From Cycas panzhihuaensis (taxonomy: Eukaryota > Cycadophyta): DNA of 64,000 nucleotides. Position numbers and translations under genes: made by a program. Each line of letters starts with the position of its first letter. Within the stretch, counting starts at the first letter, position 1. The notes under the pieces were generated by a model. It saw only the letters and a list, made by a program, of their open reading frames with translations. It did not search any database and was not told the origin of the DNA. This document shows, piece after piece, positions 47,990-62,984 of the stretch. The stretch lies in NCBI GenBank assembly GCA_023213395.1, contig CM041465.1, positions 120,845,741 through 120,909,740 on the forward strand, given 5' to 3'.

Positions 47990-48660
47990 CCCTAAATTAT
48001 TGACTATTATGAAAATAGAAGTTGAGAAGTTATATAATGCTAGACTTATTATGTCTATAGATTACCCTAAATGGTTATTCAACATCATGCTAGTTACTAA
48101 GAAGAATGGGGCCATATGCATATGTATAAATTTTAGGGATATAAATAATGTATGCTCTAAATATAACTTCCCACTTCTCTTCATAGACTAAATCGTTAAT
48201 AGGACTATTGCGTTTAAAGTCATATCTTTGATTAAAGGATTCTTAGGGTACAACTAAATCCAATTATCACTCGAGGATCATCACAAGACAACTTTCACCA
48301 CACCTTAGGGAACATTCGCTTACATGGTGATGCCTTTTGGTCTCAAGAATGCTAGTACTACCTACCAATGCACCATGTATTTCATTTTCCATGACCTCAT
48401 TAATAAGATTCTCGAGGTTTTCATGGATGATCTAATAGGCCTCTCATGCAAGAGTGTCGACCACCCTGTAGACTTCATAAAAAGTTTTCTCAAGTGTGAG
48501 AATTACCACGTGAGCCTCAATCCTCTTAAGTGTATCTTTGCTATTGTGGCTGGCAAGCTATTAGGCTTTCATGTCTCACAACAAGGGTCCTAAGTCAATC
48601 CTAATAAGATTAAGGCCATTATAAAGATGCCACCCCTAAAAACACAAATACATGTTAAGT
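47990..48660 (+). pseudogene. Gypsy reverse transcriptase
   Basis: Open runs 48000-48191 and 48324-48593 form one RT. Landmarks are KLYNARLIMSIDYPKWLFN, LVTKKNGAICICINFRDIN, YNFPL, FAYMVMPFGLKNASTTYQ and FMDDLIG (codons 48420-48431; the family usually has Y or F-V/M-DD). Then come NPLKCIFAIVAGKLLGFHVS and KIKAI-KMPPLK. The catalytic Asp pair remains. Stops lie mostly at Gln or Trp positions. RT copies element RNA into DNA. Confidence 0.88.
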
Positions 48661-49310
48661 CATTTTTAGGGAGGTTAGGTTTCCCATGATAATTCTTAGA
48701 AGACTTTACTTTGAACACTAAACTGTTAATAAATCTCCTAAAGAAAGGGATCCCATTTGTTTGGTCCCCAAAAGCCCAAGCATCCTTTTAAGAGCTTAAA
48801 TGGGCTCTTATCTCGACCCTAATCTTGGCACTCCCAATATTTGACCACCCATTTATCTTATATACATCATCAATAAATGAATAAATTAGCATCATGCTAG
48901 TCCAAGAGGATGACCTTAAAACTAAAAGGGTTGTCTACTTTATTAATCAAACATTGCTTGTCACCAAGACCAATTACACTCCTACTAGAAAAGAGTGTTT
49001 GTCCCTTGTGTTTTCTATTAAGAAGTTAAGGTCCTATCTTTTGGGCAATACTACTAATATGATCATCTAGTTAAATCCACTTCATTACCTTATGATGAGG
49101 TTTGATTTGATAGGGTAAACTGGGAAATGGGTTGTCCTCCTATAAGAGTATGACCTAAAAATTGTTAATAGACAACCTAAGAAGAGGATGGCGATTGTCG
49201 AGCAACTCACCCATGCACCCCTCCCCTACTTTGCTAATTCTCTAGTCAATGATTCCTTACTTGATAAAATAATCTTCAACCTTGAATAAGCTAAGGGTTG
49301 AAGGCTAATC
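48660..49310 (+). pseudogene. Gypsy RNase H of the giant element
   Basis: It begins with SFLGRLGF. ALPIFDHPFILYTSS (48828-48872) occupies the place of the catalytic YxDAS box, where the Asp is not evident. Then come ISIMLVQEDD, VVYFINQTL and NYTPTRKECLSLVFSIKKLRSYLLG, all standard gypsy RNase H features. The tether region follows with LPYFANSLVNDSLLDKIIFNLE. In Tat elements an archaeal-type RNase H often lies between this domain and integrase. Here integrase follows within ~200 bp and no such domain is seen in between. Confidence 0.8.
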
Positions 49311-49479
49311 AATGAGGCCTAATATGGTGACATTATATGCTACTTGACTTAACAAAGATACCCTTAATATACTAGTGATGAAGTGAAGCTATGCATAAGG
49401 GCCATTACTCGATAATACTTCCTTATAGAGGATGTGTTATATAAAATATTATTTAAGGGGATCCTCCTCATATGCATTA

Positions 49480-50570
49480 ACCTAGATAAAACCAACTAAG
49501 TCTTCCACAAATGACATGACAACATTTGTGGAAGCCATTTTGGGGATCAATCTATGGCTCAAAGGATCCTACATATGGGGTTCTATTAGTTTATACTCTT
49601 CAAGGATGCTCACACTTATGTGCAATGGTGTTGGAAGTTTTAAGAGTATTCTAACATCATTCACCAACAATTAGAAGCCTCACATGTTATAATATCACCA
49701 TGGCCTTTCTCTTAATGGGGTATCAACCTTGTTAGAGCTATAACATCCCCGTCCTCAGCCCAACATAAGTTCATTCTAACCAAAATTAAATACTTCACCA
49801 AATAGGCTGAGGCTGTCCATCTTTCCTTTATGATGGGTAAGATGATTGCCACTTTCATATTTCAACATATCATTTACTAGCACGGGGTCCCCAACATCTT
49901 GATCACTAATAATATAATCCTATTTTGTAATAAAGAAATGGATAAGCTTTGTATGAGATTCTAAATCGCTCATAAGACCTCATCTCCTTATCACCCCTAA
50001 GCCAATAGCTAGATCGAGGCTTTCAACAATGTTGGTCAATATTCTAAAGAAGACCATGGCCTAATCTTAAAGAGATTGGTACCTACAAGTCTACTTGGTC
50101 CTATGGGGCTATCAAACATCTATAAGGATGGCCACAAGTATGAAACCCTCCTTCTTGGTTTATGGATTAGAGGTTGTCTTACCCCTTAAGGTGGAAATCT
50201 TGTCTTTATGGGTTTCACTTAAAGATTTCATTGATAAAGAGTAGTGACTCTAAGACCATTTACTTAATCTTGAAACACTTAATAAGAAGTACCTTATCAC
50301 TTATTAGGCAAGCTTGGCATCAAAAGCTAAAGCCCAAAAGGCTTCTAACAAATACGTGCAGCCTTGACCCTTAGCCCTAGGTGATAAAGTCCTTAAATTG
50401 AAGTATCTACATGATCACCTACTAAAATTTAGTCCAAAATGGATCAATTTATTTGTCATTTGACAAAGTTTAGCTGATGGAGCATATCGAATTACAACTT
50501 TGTTAGGCCTCAAATTTTAGAAAGTCATCAATAAGTAATTTCTCAAGAAATTTTATAATTTATCCCCCTC
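49480..50570 (+). pseudogene. Gypsy integrase of the giant element
   Basis: The N-terminal zinc-binding region reads HDNICGSHFGDQSMAQRILHMGFY and CWKF (HHCC type, one Cys degraded). The core reads SPWPFS-WGINLV (catalytic Asp now Asn), TKIKYFTK-AEAVHL, HGVPNILITNNII (second Asp now Asn) and QIEAFNNVG (Glu kept). The C-terminal part near 50425-50560 has KFSPKWINLFVI and DGAYRITTL, the usual end of Tat/Athila Pol. Two of three catalytic residues are lost through G-to-A type changes. Confidence 0.85.
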
Positions 50571-50575
50571 CCATA

Positions 50576-51860
50576 AGGGGCAACTTACTATGAAATGAGC
50601 TTAAATTGCCTTCATTCATGTTATGCATTACCCCTACTAGGGACACCTTGACACATTGTACCTACTATCGTGTTGTATCCTTAGCCATCGATGGGATTTT
50701 GCCCCATGGGGGCATTCTACTTCATCATGAGTGTAAATTGTCACTTGTAAATGCTATCCAGATATATATATATATTCTCTAAAAATATCAAAAACATACT
50801 TATGTCTAATTATATATGAATTTCCTATCTTTCACCTTTTGACTTAGCTCCAAGACAAGCCTAAACTATGTTTGTTTTTTGGTGGTTTTATGGCCATGGA
50901 GTGTGACTCCACCTTATGCCCACGATGGCACTCTTTGCTGCAAGACAAGCTTTCCTTCTCCCCCATGGGTATTCCCCATGGGAGCACCATATGTTACATT
51001 AATGACCTTAGTCATTTTAGCTTATTACATAAAAGTAGAGCTTTAAATTAAGATTTAATTACAATTTCAGTTGTGACTTTATAATCTAATCACTATTTGG
51101 TTGCAACCTAGTAATAGTTTCTGCAACCTAAGCATAGTCTGGTTGTGACCTAGTCATAGTCTAGTTACAATCTAGTCATAGTACTCATGATCTAGTCACA
51201 CTTAGTTGTACCCTAGGTTATACTTGGTTGCACTAGGTTATACCCTAAGTTGTACCTAGTCACACTTGGTTATACCTTAGGTTGTACCTAGTTGCACTTG
51301 CTTGTACTTAGTCGCACTTGTTTTAGCCCTTAAGACTTTAGTTTATGCTCTAAAATGAGCCTAAACTACCTCTACCTATGATGTGTATCACTCTCACTAG
51401 GGCCATGTCATCACACAGTGCTATTTATTTTACTCTATCCTTTTTCATTGGTAAGATTTTGCCCTCATTAGAGGTATACCTTGCTCTAAATTGAGCTGAA
51501 ACTACCTTTGTTCATGATGAGTATTGCCCTCACTAGGAGCATCCCATCACACAATGCCTGTTATCCTATAGTATCCTTAGTGATCAATAGGATCTCACCC
51601 CATGCGAGATCTCTCTACTCTATCATGAGTGTAAACTATCACTTGTAAATATTATCACAAAAAATAAAAAATAAAAATTATAAAATGTCTAAAAATTTTC
51701 TTTAAAAAAAAGTATATTTTCTTTCCTTTTATGGTTTCACACCTATAAGGTGTGACTCAACTTTGTGCCCATGATTGCACTCTCTACTCCAAGACAAGCC
51801 CTTTCTCCTCCATGGGCATTCCCCATGGGGGCATGAGGCTCCTCCACAAGTATAAATTGG
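50576..51860 (+). repeat. 3'-region direct repeats of the giant element
   Basis: Two modules recur. Module 1 (TGCTCTAAAATGAGCCTAAACTAC...ATCATGAGTGTAAA-TATCACTTGTAAAT) appears at about 50590-50760, 51345-51490 and 51482-51655. Module 2 (GTGTGACTC-AC-TTGTGCCCA...TCCCCATGGG) appears at about 50855-50990 and 51730-51840. Related sequence appears again near 60055-60110 before the 3' LTR, supporting one element. Confidence 0.7.
51060..51320 (+). repeat. Minisatellite (GGTTGTACCTAGTCACACTT-like)
   Basis: About 13 degenerate units of ~15-22 bp alternate TTGTACCTAG, TTATACC and GTCACACTT. It lies between the two copies of the 3' modules. Confidence 0.8.
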
Positions 51861-52336
51861 CTTCTATACATTTCATTATGTCAAGCCATATACATATCTA
51901 TAGGATTAGCGATTATATTCATGTGTTATGTGTGCCACAATTCCATACATAAGAATGATTCTAACTCAACAATGCATAGAAGTAAATCATTACTCTCTAT
52001 ATAAATAACATAATGTAACTACAAGTATCCATACAAGAGTACATAGAAATAAATTAAGTGTAGGAGTATGAATCAACTCCTATATATATAATACAACAAA
52101 TGGATATATACATATGAATATCATGAGGGAGTTGGAATCCTTGTAGGAGTGTACAATTATCCAAGGGCATTATGATTCATACTATCAACCCCTAGAGATC
52201 CAACTTGCCTCCACTTAAAAACCTCCACTATACAAGATTACATCATGGTGTATTGTCTCCCTCCTATGTAGGCCTCCTCTCATGTATCCCTATATTGACT
52301 CATAGGTTGTGCTTGGGACATTATGACAGCCCTACC
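51860..52336 (+). other. AT-rich 3' region, no gene
   Basis: Nothing recognised between the direct repeats and the LTR-like block at 52337. Confidence 0.4.
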
Positions 52337-52897
52337 TGTTGAGAATACAAGGTCCCAAACCCTAAATCGCCACAAGATCTGAACTATTTTGCAACTAGTT
52401 ACAGGAATCGAAACTTAAATTAAACATGCAATTTCTAAAATCAAATATAATACAATAACATGAATATGAAAGCCAAACATCATATATGAACCCAATATAA
52501 TGTGGTAAAACCCTAGTAGTGTGCTAGGAAAACATCCACATAGGAAAGGTATCGATCTTTATTGTTGTAGAATGGAGAAAAACTACATCTCAGTAGCAGA
52601 GTACTCTCAAGAACAACCAGCTATCACCCTCATCACAGTACATTACATTACATACAACATAATAAGAAAATCCCTAAATCGGGCTACATGAGAGGGACAT
52701 CTAAGGCATAAATCTCAATCGTAGAATCTAGGGTATTTGTATCGAATGACCCTAATTCTCTTTACAATTTAATATGGTTTATAGGGCTAATTTTTTAGGT
52801 TGGGGGCTATTGCCCCCGAATCCCCCAGCCAAGGGGGGCTCTCGCCCCCCATGGAACCCCTTGAGAAATATTAAGGGGGTAAACTGCACCACCAACA
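52337..52897 (-). repeat. LTR of another retroelement inside the giant element
   Basis: In minus sense it begins TGTTGGTGGTGCAG and ends TTCTCAACA, giving matching TGTTG...CAACA termini. In the same sense it shows a TATA-like CCCTATAAACC followed by an AATAAAG poly(A)-like signal, the order expected within an LTR. A GC-rich stretch of nested palindromes lies near its 5' end (52798-52858). The 5-bp flanks (CTACC, TGCCA) do not match. No partner LTR is found. Confidence 0.55.
52798..52858. repeat. GC-rich palindromic block
   Basis: Two short inverted repeats, TTGGGGGCTATTGCCCCCGA and AAGGGGGGCTCTCGCCCCCC, are separated by CCCCCAG. They stand out sharply from the AT-rich surroundings and can form two G/C hairpins. 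Confidence 0.8.
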
Positions 52898-52899
52898 TG

Positions 52900-54160
52900 C
52901 CAAAATTTTAACCTCAAACTATTGTTGTCATAATATCCAATATTACCTTACTCCTCTCATCCCTTTCCCATCACTTTAAAGTCATTATATATGTCTTGCT
53001 ATGACTTCTCATTGACCTAGCCATCATCCTGCCCATCAGGCAGTCATACCTCATCTATAGTTCCTTCTTCTTCTTCCTAACCTCCTCTAGATAAGCTCAC
53101 AGATCAATAATTTATGCCTATATTCTTGGTACTTCTTTTAGTGGAACCACGATGGCTAGTACCATTACACCCTCCCCTTACCCCTCTAACTCTCTAATCC
53201 TATCTTGTACCTCATGTCTCTTAGTTGTGCACATCTCTATTATCCTCATTATAGGGGAAAACACCATAATATGAGGACTTGTCGATGTTAGCTCCTCACT
53301 ATCCATAATAGGAGTTAGTCCCTTCACATACACCATGGGGACATGCTTGTTAATTATGCATCGTACAAAGTCAAGATTAAGATTCACACTTGCCATTAAA
53401 ACAAATGTAGTAATAAATGATTATCATATATAAGAAACCAATAAAAAATAAAGCATAAATCAAATAGGCAAGTGAGAGTTTTACCTCTATGAGGGACTCC
53501 TCCCTCTTCCTATGTGACTACCTCTCCCTTTATAATGATATCATGTGCCTCCTCTCCCTCAATAGCTACCTCCTTAGCTCTAGCCACCTCCTCACCCTCT
53601 CTTACTACCTCACCAACCATAGCTGGCTCCTCCTCTACATCCTCATCTCTCTCCTCATCACTACTCCATTGGACTCCCCTATACGAATGTCTCATATTAT
53701 TGTCTATTATCAATCAATCTAAGGATGTAGCATGCACTATATGAGAGACCTACTTTAGCTCTCTTAAGCTCCTAAATTAGGTCAACCATCTATGTACAAG
53801 TAGGTCCCCATCCTCCACTAATTACAGTCTCGTCCTTGACATAACTCCATGGAATTAATCAAAGAACCAACACTAGAGTAGGGTGTAGTATGAGAATCCT
53901 CCATGCCTTACTGCCTAAATTTGATCTAACTGAGCTTGTATGTTGGCCATCGTGAGGGTCACCCAATCCAATCTCTCCCCTCCCTCACATCATTAGACCA
54001 CCTCCATCCATCCTCTAGGAACCTCTTTATAGTTTTGTCTTTAGGGTATCTAACATAGAATATCATAGACTATTAACTTCCTCCATCAAGAAATCCTAAA
54101 ACCTAGAATATGCCTCAAAACTCCCTCTTCTCTAGTCCTACTAGCTCCTACCATAGAAAA
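52900..54160 (-). other. Minus-strand coding-like region downstream of the mobile-domain fragment
   Basis: Two minus-strand frames are moderately protein-like. 53510-53713 (67 aa) is Glu/Val-rich with runs such as DEERDEDVEEE. 53178-53396 (72 aa) has MASVNLNLDFVRC and MRIIEMCTTKRHEVQDRI. Overlapping plus-strand frames at 53489-53744 are Ser/Leu-rich shadows. I recognise no domain. They could be the C-terminal part of the captured gene at 54170-54490. Confidence 0.3.
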
Positions 54161-54169
54161 TTTTGGTTG

Positions 54170-54490
54170 TTGCTCTATGTGCATCGTTGGTACTTGATAA
54201 TGTACCTAGCTCTAGGTCAGTCCCCTTGCCTAAAGTCAAAGAATCCTCTAGACATCCCATGACATAATTATCACATCCTCGATAATTGGTAGATGAAATA
54301 CCTAGTGATGTTGATCCCAATAAGACATGATATCCACTAGTAAAGCTTGATTCAATGTATGTTGTTATGTCATGATTACTCTAAGCAGCCTACATCATCC
54401 TAGAATACCTTTATCTCACTCTGTCATCAACTGAGCAAGACTCAACATTTGAGCACTTATGTTTTTATGATTATCAATCATGGTAATAAC
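54170..54490 (-). pseudogene. Plant mobile domain (PMD)-like fragment
   Basis: The minus-strand frame from about 54481 reads MIDNHKNISAQMLSLAQL, then LLVDIMSYWDQHH, VFHLPIIEDVIIMSWDV, RIL and ARGL. This follows the aminotransferase-like plant mobile domain pattern 'L---W-----TFHLP-GE-TITL-DV--LLGLPV-G'. That domain occurs in the MAIN-type nuclear proteins of plants and is known to have been picked up by plant transposons. At least seven in-frame stops are present, several at Trp, Gln or Arg positions. It is antisense to the giant gypsy element, so it is likely captured host sequence or part of the element whose LTR is at 52337. Confidence 0.5.
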
Positions 54491-55760
54491 CTACAAAATG
54501 ACACAAAACATAAGGAAAACTAGTCTAAGACAACCCTGGACTAGTCACATGTTACTTAGTTAATTTAGATGAGTCATTCAAAAATTGATTATGGATAAAA
54601 GTTTTAAAGTTTGGCTTTTCTATTTTATACCATAAAGCTTTTTGTAGTATCATGAGGGTTTTTAGGAGAATTCACATACTATGATATTTTGTAGTATATA
54701 GAAAAAAACAAAAAATGATAAAAAAAATCTAAATATTCAAGATCAAATCTAACTTGTTCAAATCAACTAGGGTATCAAATTGCCCTAGTCTGGCTATAAA
54801 CAAGGCTTTATTTGACCTCTATTTGGGTAAAATATAATAAATTAGGGCACAACCCTAATAAAAAAAAAATAAACTCAAAAAATAAAGTAAATTAACAACT
54901 TTTTCTCATTAGGTCAGGTATGATAGTTACCATGGTCAAATCTCAAATTCTGTATCTTTACCCACTCATGAATCTAATGGTCAATTTCCTCTCAATGATC
55001 TTTGAAAGATTGGGGGTAAATATGGTTAGGTTTTCTTAATAAATTTCTTAACTTAAAAATGTAAAAATGAAAATGAAAATCAATTAAGAAAATTGAAATA
55101 TATATAAACAATTATAACATGGCTATTGGATGCCCATTTTGCCTCCCATTTGATCTGTTGGGACCTTGATTCCATAGACTCTATTTATATCTTCTTGGCA
55201 TAGCTATCTGTACCACTTAACCTTCCTATTTCTAGCCTAAGATTTGGCCTATAATATCATTAATGCATGTTGCTAATGGCTTTATTCATATTGAGATTAA
55301 GCCTTTCTTCATTCTAGGCAAATTATCCCTTTGCATGTCAGTGTTTATAGCCCACAGGATCATCTCATAACATTGACCTCCTATTTCATGCTCATGATAG
55401 CCTACCATGCATTAAGTATTATATGGCCCCCACTTTCTTTTGATATCCTACACTATGTCTTCCCTGTGAAATGATCATGCCACTTATATACAAGTGCCTA
55501 TAACTAGTTTCCTTATTGTTATGACCTCCACTTGGCCACACTATCAGTTTGCAGGTCCCTTATTACCACTAGCATGCCCTTTGATTGGCCTTTAAGCATC
55601 CCTAGCGACCCAACATTTGCATTCTCTACAAGACATTATGCTTATAGATTGCTTATTCATTCAACTTATGAATTCAACCTGTGACTTTGCTCATGTGTAC
55701 CTATTATCCCTATAGATTTATTACTTTTCGTGAGCTTATAGTACATTTTGTTTAGCATTT
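54490..55760. other. No gene recognised before the AT array
   Basis: 54490-55090 is AT-rich. 55100-55740 is more balanced but shows no sustained frame. Confidence 0.4.
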
Positions 55761-58758
<2,998 letters not shown>

Positions 58759-58759
58759 A

Positions 58760-59130
58760 ATGATTTATTAGAGGAGCATATTTAGCACCACTTACTTAAC
58801 ATTTGGGGTAGGTTGCGTGTCAATCTTATCCTCACCTACGACATGTAGTTTAGATCCAATTGTGTGGGTCATATTAGGACCTTCAGATCTAGTTGTTTGG
58901 ACCCACCATGGTCTTAATCATGATTGAAATCTATTTAGCATGGCTACAACTTGTTATGGATTTTAGAAGTGGTCATGATACTAACACATAGTCACTCATA
59001 AGGATTGAGTTTCTCCCATTATCTCAGTCAAAGTTTACACACCAACCTAAGTCCTCGTGACATCGGTTGATTCTCACCATCTTCGCTTATTTAGTGAGTT
59101 TATTTTGAGTTGCCTTTGCATATCCCCATG
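58760..59130 (+). other. Region between AT array and archaeal-type RNase H
   Basis: No clear domain. Balanced composition with broken plus-strand frames. It may be a linker upstream of the RNase H. Confidence 0.4.
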
Positions 59131-59550
59131 GCATTGATCATTTACATTAATGGGTGTAGCCATGGGAACCCTTGTCCTTCTACTGCAGCTTGGACCATTT
59201 GAGATCACTTAGGACACACACTAATTTACTCTAGAGTTTATCTATATATAGAAACCAATAATATAGTTGAGTACTCTACCATTATAGAAGCCTTGACTAA
59301 TGCTTTGTGTGTCCAGCATGGCACTATTGCATTATATTTTAAATCCTAACTTATTATATCCCAGCTTACATAGGTTTACCAGGTTTGTTGCCCACAATTA
59401 AGAACTCATGTTGATCATGTTAGGTCCCTTTCAACCCAATTCTCCTATATCTCTATTCATCATATCCCATAAGGTTTAAATATCGAGACCTATAGATTAG
59501 TTACCTTTATTCTTGAACATCAATTACCACAAATAGATTATTCTCCTCTA
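59131..59550 (+). pseudogene. Archaeal-type RNase H (aRNH) domain relic
   Basis: One uninterrupted register of ~137 codons with about four stops matches the bacterial/archaeal-type RNase H fold found as an extra domain in Tat gypsy elements. Landmarks are IYINGCSHGNPCPSTAAWTI (family: Y-DG-S-GNPG-AG-G--I), ETNNIVEYSTIIEALTNAL (TNN-AEY-ALI-GL--A), ALYFKS-LIISQLT-VYQV (--V-GDS-LV--Q--G-Y) and FSYISIHHIP-GLNIETYRLV (--H-PR--N--AD-LA). The Glu remains. The first Asp is Asn, the Asp of the DS box is Lys, and the last AD is ET, so it is inactive. It lies ~8.6 kb downstream of integrase. Confidence 0.75.
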
Positions 59551-60590
59551 GCTCAACAGACCCTTTATTGAAAGTAATTACTTAAGAGGCAAGCCCTCCT
59601 ATTATCACCTTTGAGGGGCACTCAATAAAGAGGTTGAACTATGGTAATAACCACGAGCATTCCTTGCTTACCTTGAAAGCTTGGTCAAGTTGTCAGCTCC
59701 CCATATGCTTTAACGAGAGCCTAAACCACCACCCATACTCTGAAATGAGGGTAAAGTACTATGGATATTTATGTATACTTAGTCAATTCATGGCTTTTCT
59801 AAGGTGCATTACTCATTAATATCCACAACCTTGCTCTTACTACTATTTCATATCATTTCCCAACTCATTTAGTTCCTTTTCATGCATATTATCTAAGCAA
59901 AAATAAAAAAAATAATATAAAATCAAGAAAATCTAAAAAAAAATTATAAAATCACAAAAATACAAAAAAAATATCAAATAACTAAAAACATATAAATAAT
60001 ATAAAATAACAAGAATATTAAAAAAAAAAAAGGTTTAAAATCAGAAAACCAAAAATTTTGCTCTAACATGAGCCCAAATAACTCCTCCTCCTAAAGACAG
60101 CCATTAATGAGGTTAAACTATAGCATCCAACCTTTGACTTCTGAGTCTCTCCTTTGGGTATTTGAGGCATCACCCCAATTATCCAAGGTTTATGACTTTT
60201 GAGCCCAATTTAAGCTATGATGTCCATCTCTTATCGTTGGGGCAATGACCCAACCATCTTACATCAGTCTAAAAGATAACCACTAATAAGGATAAACTAT
60301 GGTGGGCCCCATTTATGCTTGCTTAGGTTCATTATAGCCATTGGCCTACTTTGATTGATTTAGTCACTAACCCATCATCCTTCCTAGCTAGTACACCTCC
60401 AACACAACTTACCAACGAGGTTAAACTAAGGGCAACACCCTATGATTATCTACTAATGATGCAAAACTATGTTAAACATAATCTCCCTTTTCACATATAT
60501 AAGTATATCATTGGACTCATTTCATTTGTGTTGACAACATTCATCATCTTCTGCCCATAGTTTGAAGAGGTCTTATTGTTAAGACGATAG
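59551..60590 (+). other. 3' UTR of the giant element
   Basis: 59880-60070 is A-rich with AAAATAAAA-type runs, like 51655-51725. It is followed by a TGCTCTAACATGAGCCCAAATAAC module matching those at 51345 and 51482. GGGGCAATGACCC is a small palindrome at about 60238. No strong polypurine tract precedes the LTR at 60591; GAAGAGG lies about 25 bp upstream. Confidence 0.5.
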
Positions 60591-62979
60591 TGTTTTCTGG
60601 CTTTTAAGAATGACATTAACATCATAACAAATAGGTAAGTATAAGTATTTACATATCTCTACATTTTTCATTCTTCTTCATGACATGTTATTACATGGTG
60701 GTTATATGTTTTCGCCTGCCTACTTATTGGTTTGGTGAGTTGTGTTATATATTTTCAATCGATGATGAGCACAACTTCAATCGTTAGCCATTAGTCTATC
60801 AATTAAGCTCCTTGAGTTGGAAATGGTTATCTTAGTATCTCTGCAAGGTTTGGTTATTCTATTTTTTTTAATTTTTGTTTATCTTATTTTCATCATTATC
60901 TCCTTCATGCTAACCTTATTTTCACTTAGACTTTAGCATTTATATGCCTTTGGATTAATTTCATATAAATTTCTCTATGTTCCCCTGATTTTTATCACAA
61001 TACCTTATTTTTTACTTACAATAGTCGTATAACAAAGTTTGTCATAGTACCACAAATGATTTTACAGTATGACTATCACCTACTTAGATTCGGTCTTAAA
61101 CATGACAGTTGGCTCATGAATTACTTATTGTCAGTCCTGAGGAAGCATTTGTCAACTCCAGATTATCACATGTCAGTCTTTAGTGGCCCAAGAGGCCAAG
61201 TCATACTAAAGACTCTCCATTCCATATGGATTTGAGGTAAATCCATGGGTGAAATGCATAGATTTGCTCTCCTTATTTCCCCCTATATTGTGAGATCAAA
61301 ACCACTCTTCTTAACCTCACCCTCATTTATTTATCCTCCCTTTTTTCATTTGAAGGGGAGGTTAAGTTGCTATATGATATTATTATCATTATGTTGTCAT
61401 ATTATCAAGAGAAATTAGTTACCTCTTAATCTATATTGACCTTACAACATCGTTGGAGTACTCTCAAGTAGAGAAAATTTAGCCATTGATATTATCTTTT
61501 CTTATTACGATAAGGTAATCCTCCTACAACTTCATTAGTAAGTTAGATTTTCCTTTACATTTGTGTTTATTTTTCTCATTTAAATAGGTTGAGTATTACT
61601 TGGCCTATCTTGCCTCTTGCTTGTTTTACTTCATCATTTTTGTCATTTATCCCATAGGATTAAAAGTACTTGCAGGGAAAATTGACATCTAAGTATTACT
61701 TGGATGCTTGTGATATTTAGGAGACATTAGATTCATATTTGAAGTTTACATTCTCTCCACCTACCAAGATTATATTGTGCATTGGTTGGGTGCTTTTTGA
61801 TGTTTTCTCAACATATATCTTTATCATATGGTGTCTTTTGGAGCTTACTAGCCATTATTCTTATAGGTGCAAGCACTTTACCATTATTACAGGTATCCAA
61901 AGACTATGGAGCTCTCTCATTATCAATCTATAATTGCTCTTTTCTTTATCACACTATCTCATTAAGGTAAAATCACAAGTTCACAACCAAAAGAGGCAAC
62001 CCTAACCTACTTTCATTGTGCTTATTTTTATATTTTCAAGTTTATTAAAAATAGTTTCCATCATAATACAATTTAGCAAATAGAAATGTTATTAAATTTC
62101 TCCTAGAAGTTTTATACATCAAAATCTTAGTTATTTGAGCACACTCAAGCATGTCATTTTCATATCAAAGGAAGGATAAAGCTTAAAGAGTCATGCTACA
62201 ACAAGTCTAGGTACCTCTTCTCTATTTATCTGTTTCTTTTAAGCAAAAAGAAAATAAACAACAAAGAAAAGGAGGAAAATACATTAGATTCACTCTTACC
62301 CTATTTTCCCTTCTTTTCATTCTAACAGAAAAAGGAAAAGAAAAAGGTTATTTTACTCTTGTTTTATTTTTCTTTTCCTTTTTTTCTTTAAACGAAAAAA
62401 AGGAAAAGAAAAGTAATTTATCTCTTTCTTTTATATTTATCTTACTTTCCCTACTTGTAAGAGGATAAAAGACAAAAAGAAGAAAAAAGAAAAAACCAAA
62501 ATCTTGAAAAGAGAAAGAAACATTTATTCATTTTCCTTGCACATTACAATGCATCATTTTCACCTCATCAAGAATTAGGAACATACAATGAAAACCTAAG
62601 TGAAGGAGAGGATCGCATAGTTACAACTCCTCAAATTTATGGGGCTATATTATGCCTGCTAGTTAGGGTGGTTTATTATTTGTATTAAATAAAAAAACTA
62701 TATAAATACATTAGGTGTATGATCCCCATTAGCTTTACATAGGTTAGTTTCCACCCTTATACCCATACTAGACATATACCCCTTAAATATATTGCCCTTG
62801 TTAAGCCATCCTCTAGCTATGTGAAGGCATAATCAAGCCTTACACTTGTGCTAAAGCAATGTATGAGCACCTTGAGTGGGGCATCAGTTCATGCCACACC
62901 CCTCTCAAGTACCTTCCCATACTTGAGGTCCTTTGTTATTAGGTTTTTTTTTGTGTTTTATCCCATTCCTGTATATTTA
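60591..62979 (+). repeat. 3' LTR of the giant gypsy element
   Basis: 2,389 bp, TGTTTTCTGGC...TGTATATTTA (the final CA has become TA), aligned with 40724-43129. GATGT follows, one base off the AATGT before the 5' LTR. Small open frames here (61739-61970) are not genes. Confidence 0.9.
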
Positions 62980-62984
62980 GATGT

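Noticed and set aside
53489-53744. Overlapping Ser/Leu-rich plus-strand frames
   Set aside because: They are the antisense shadow of a Glu/Val-rich minus-strand stretch, with biased composition and no domain.
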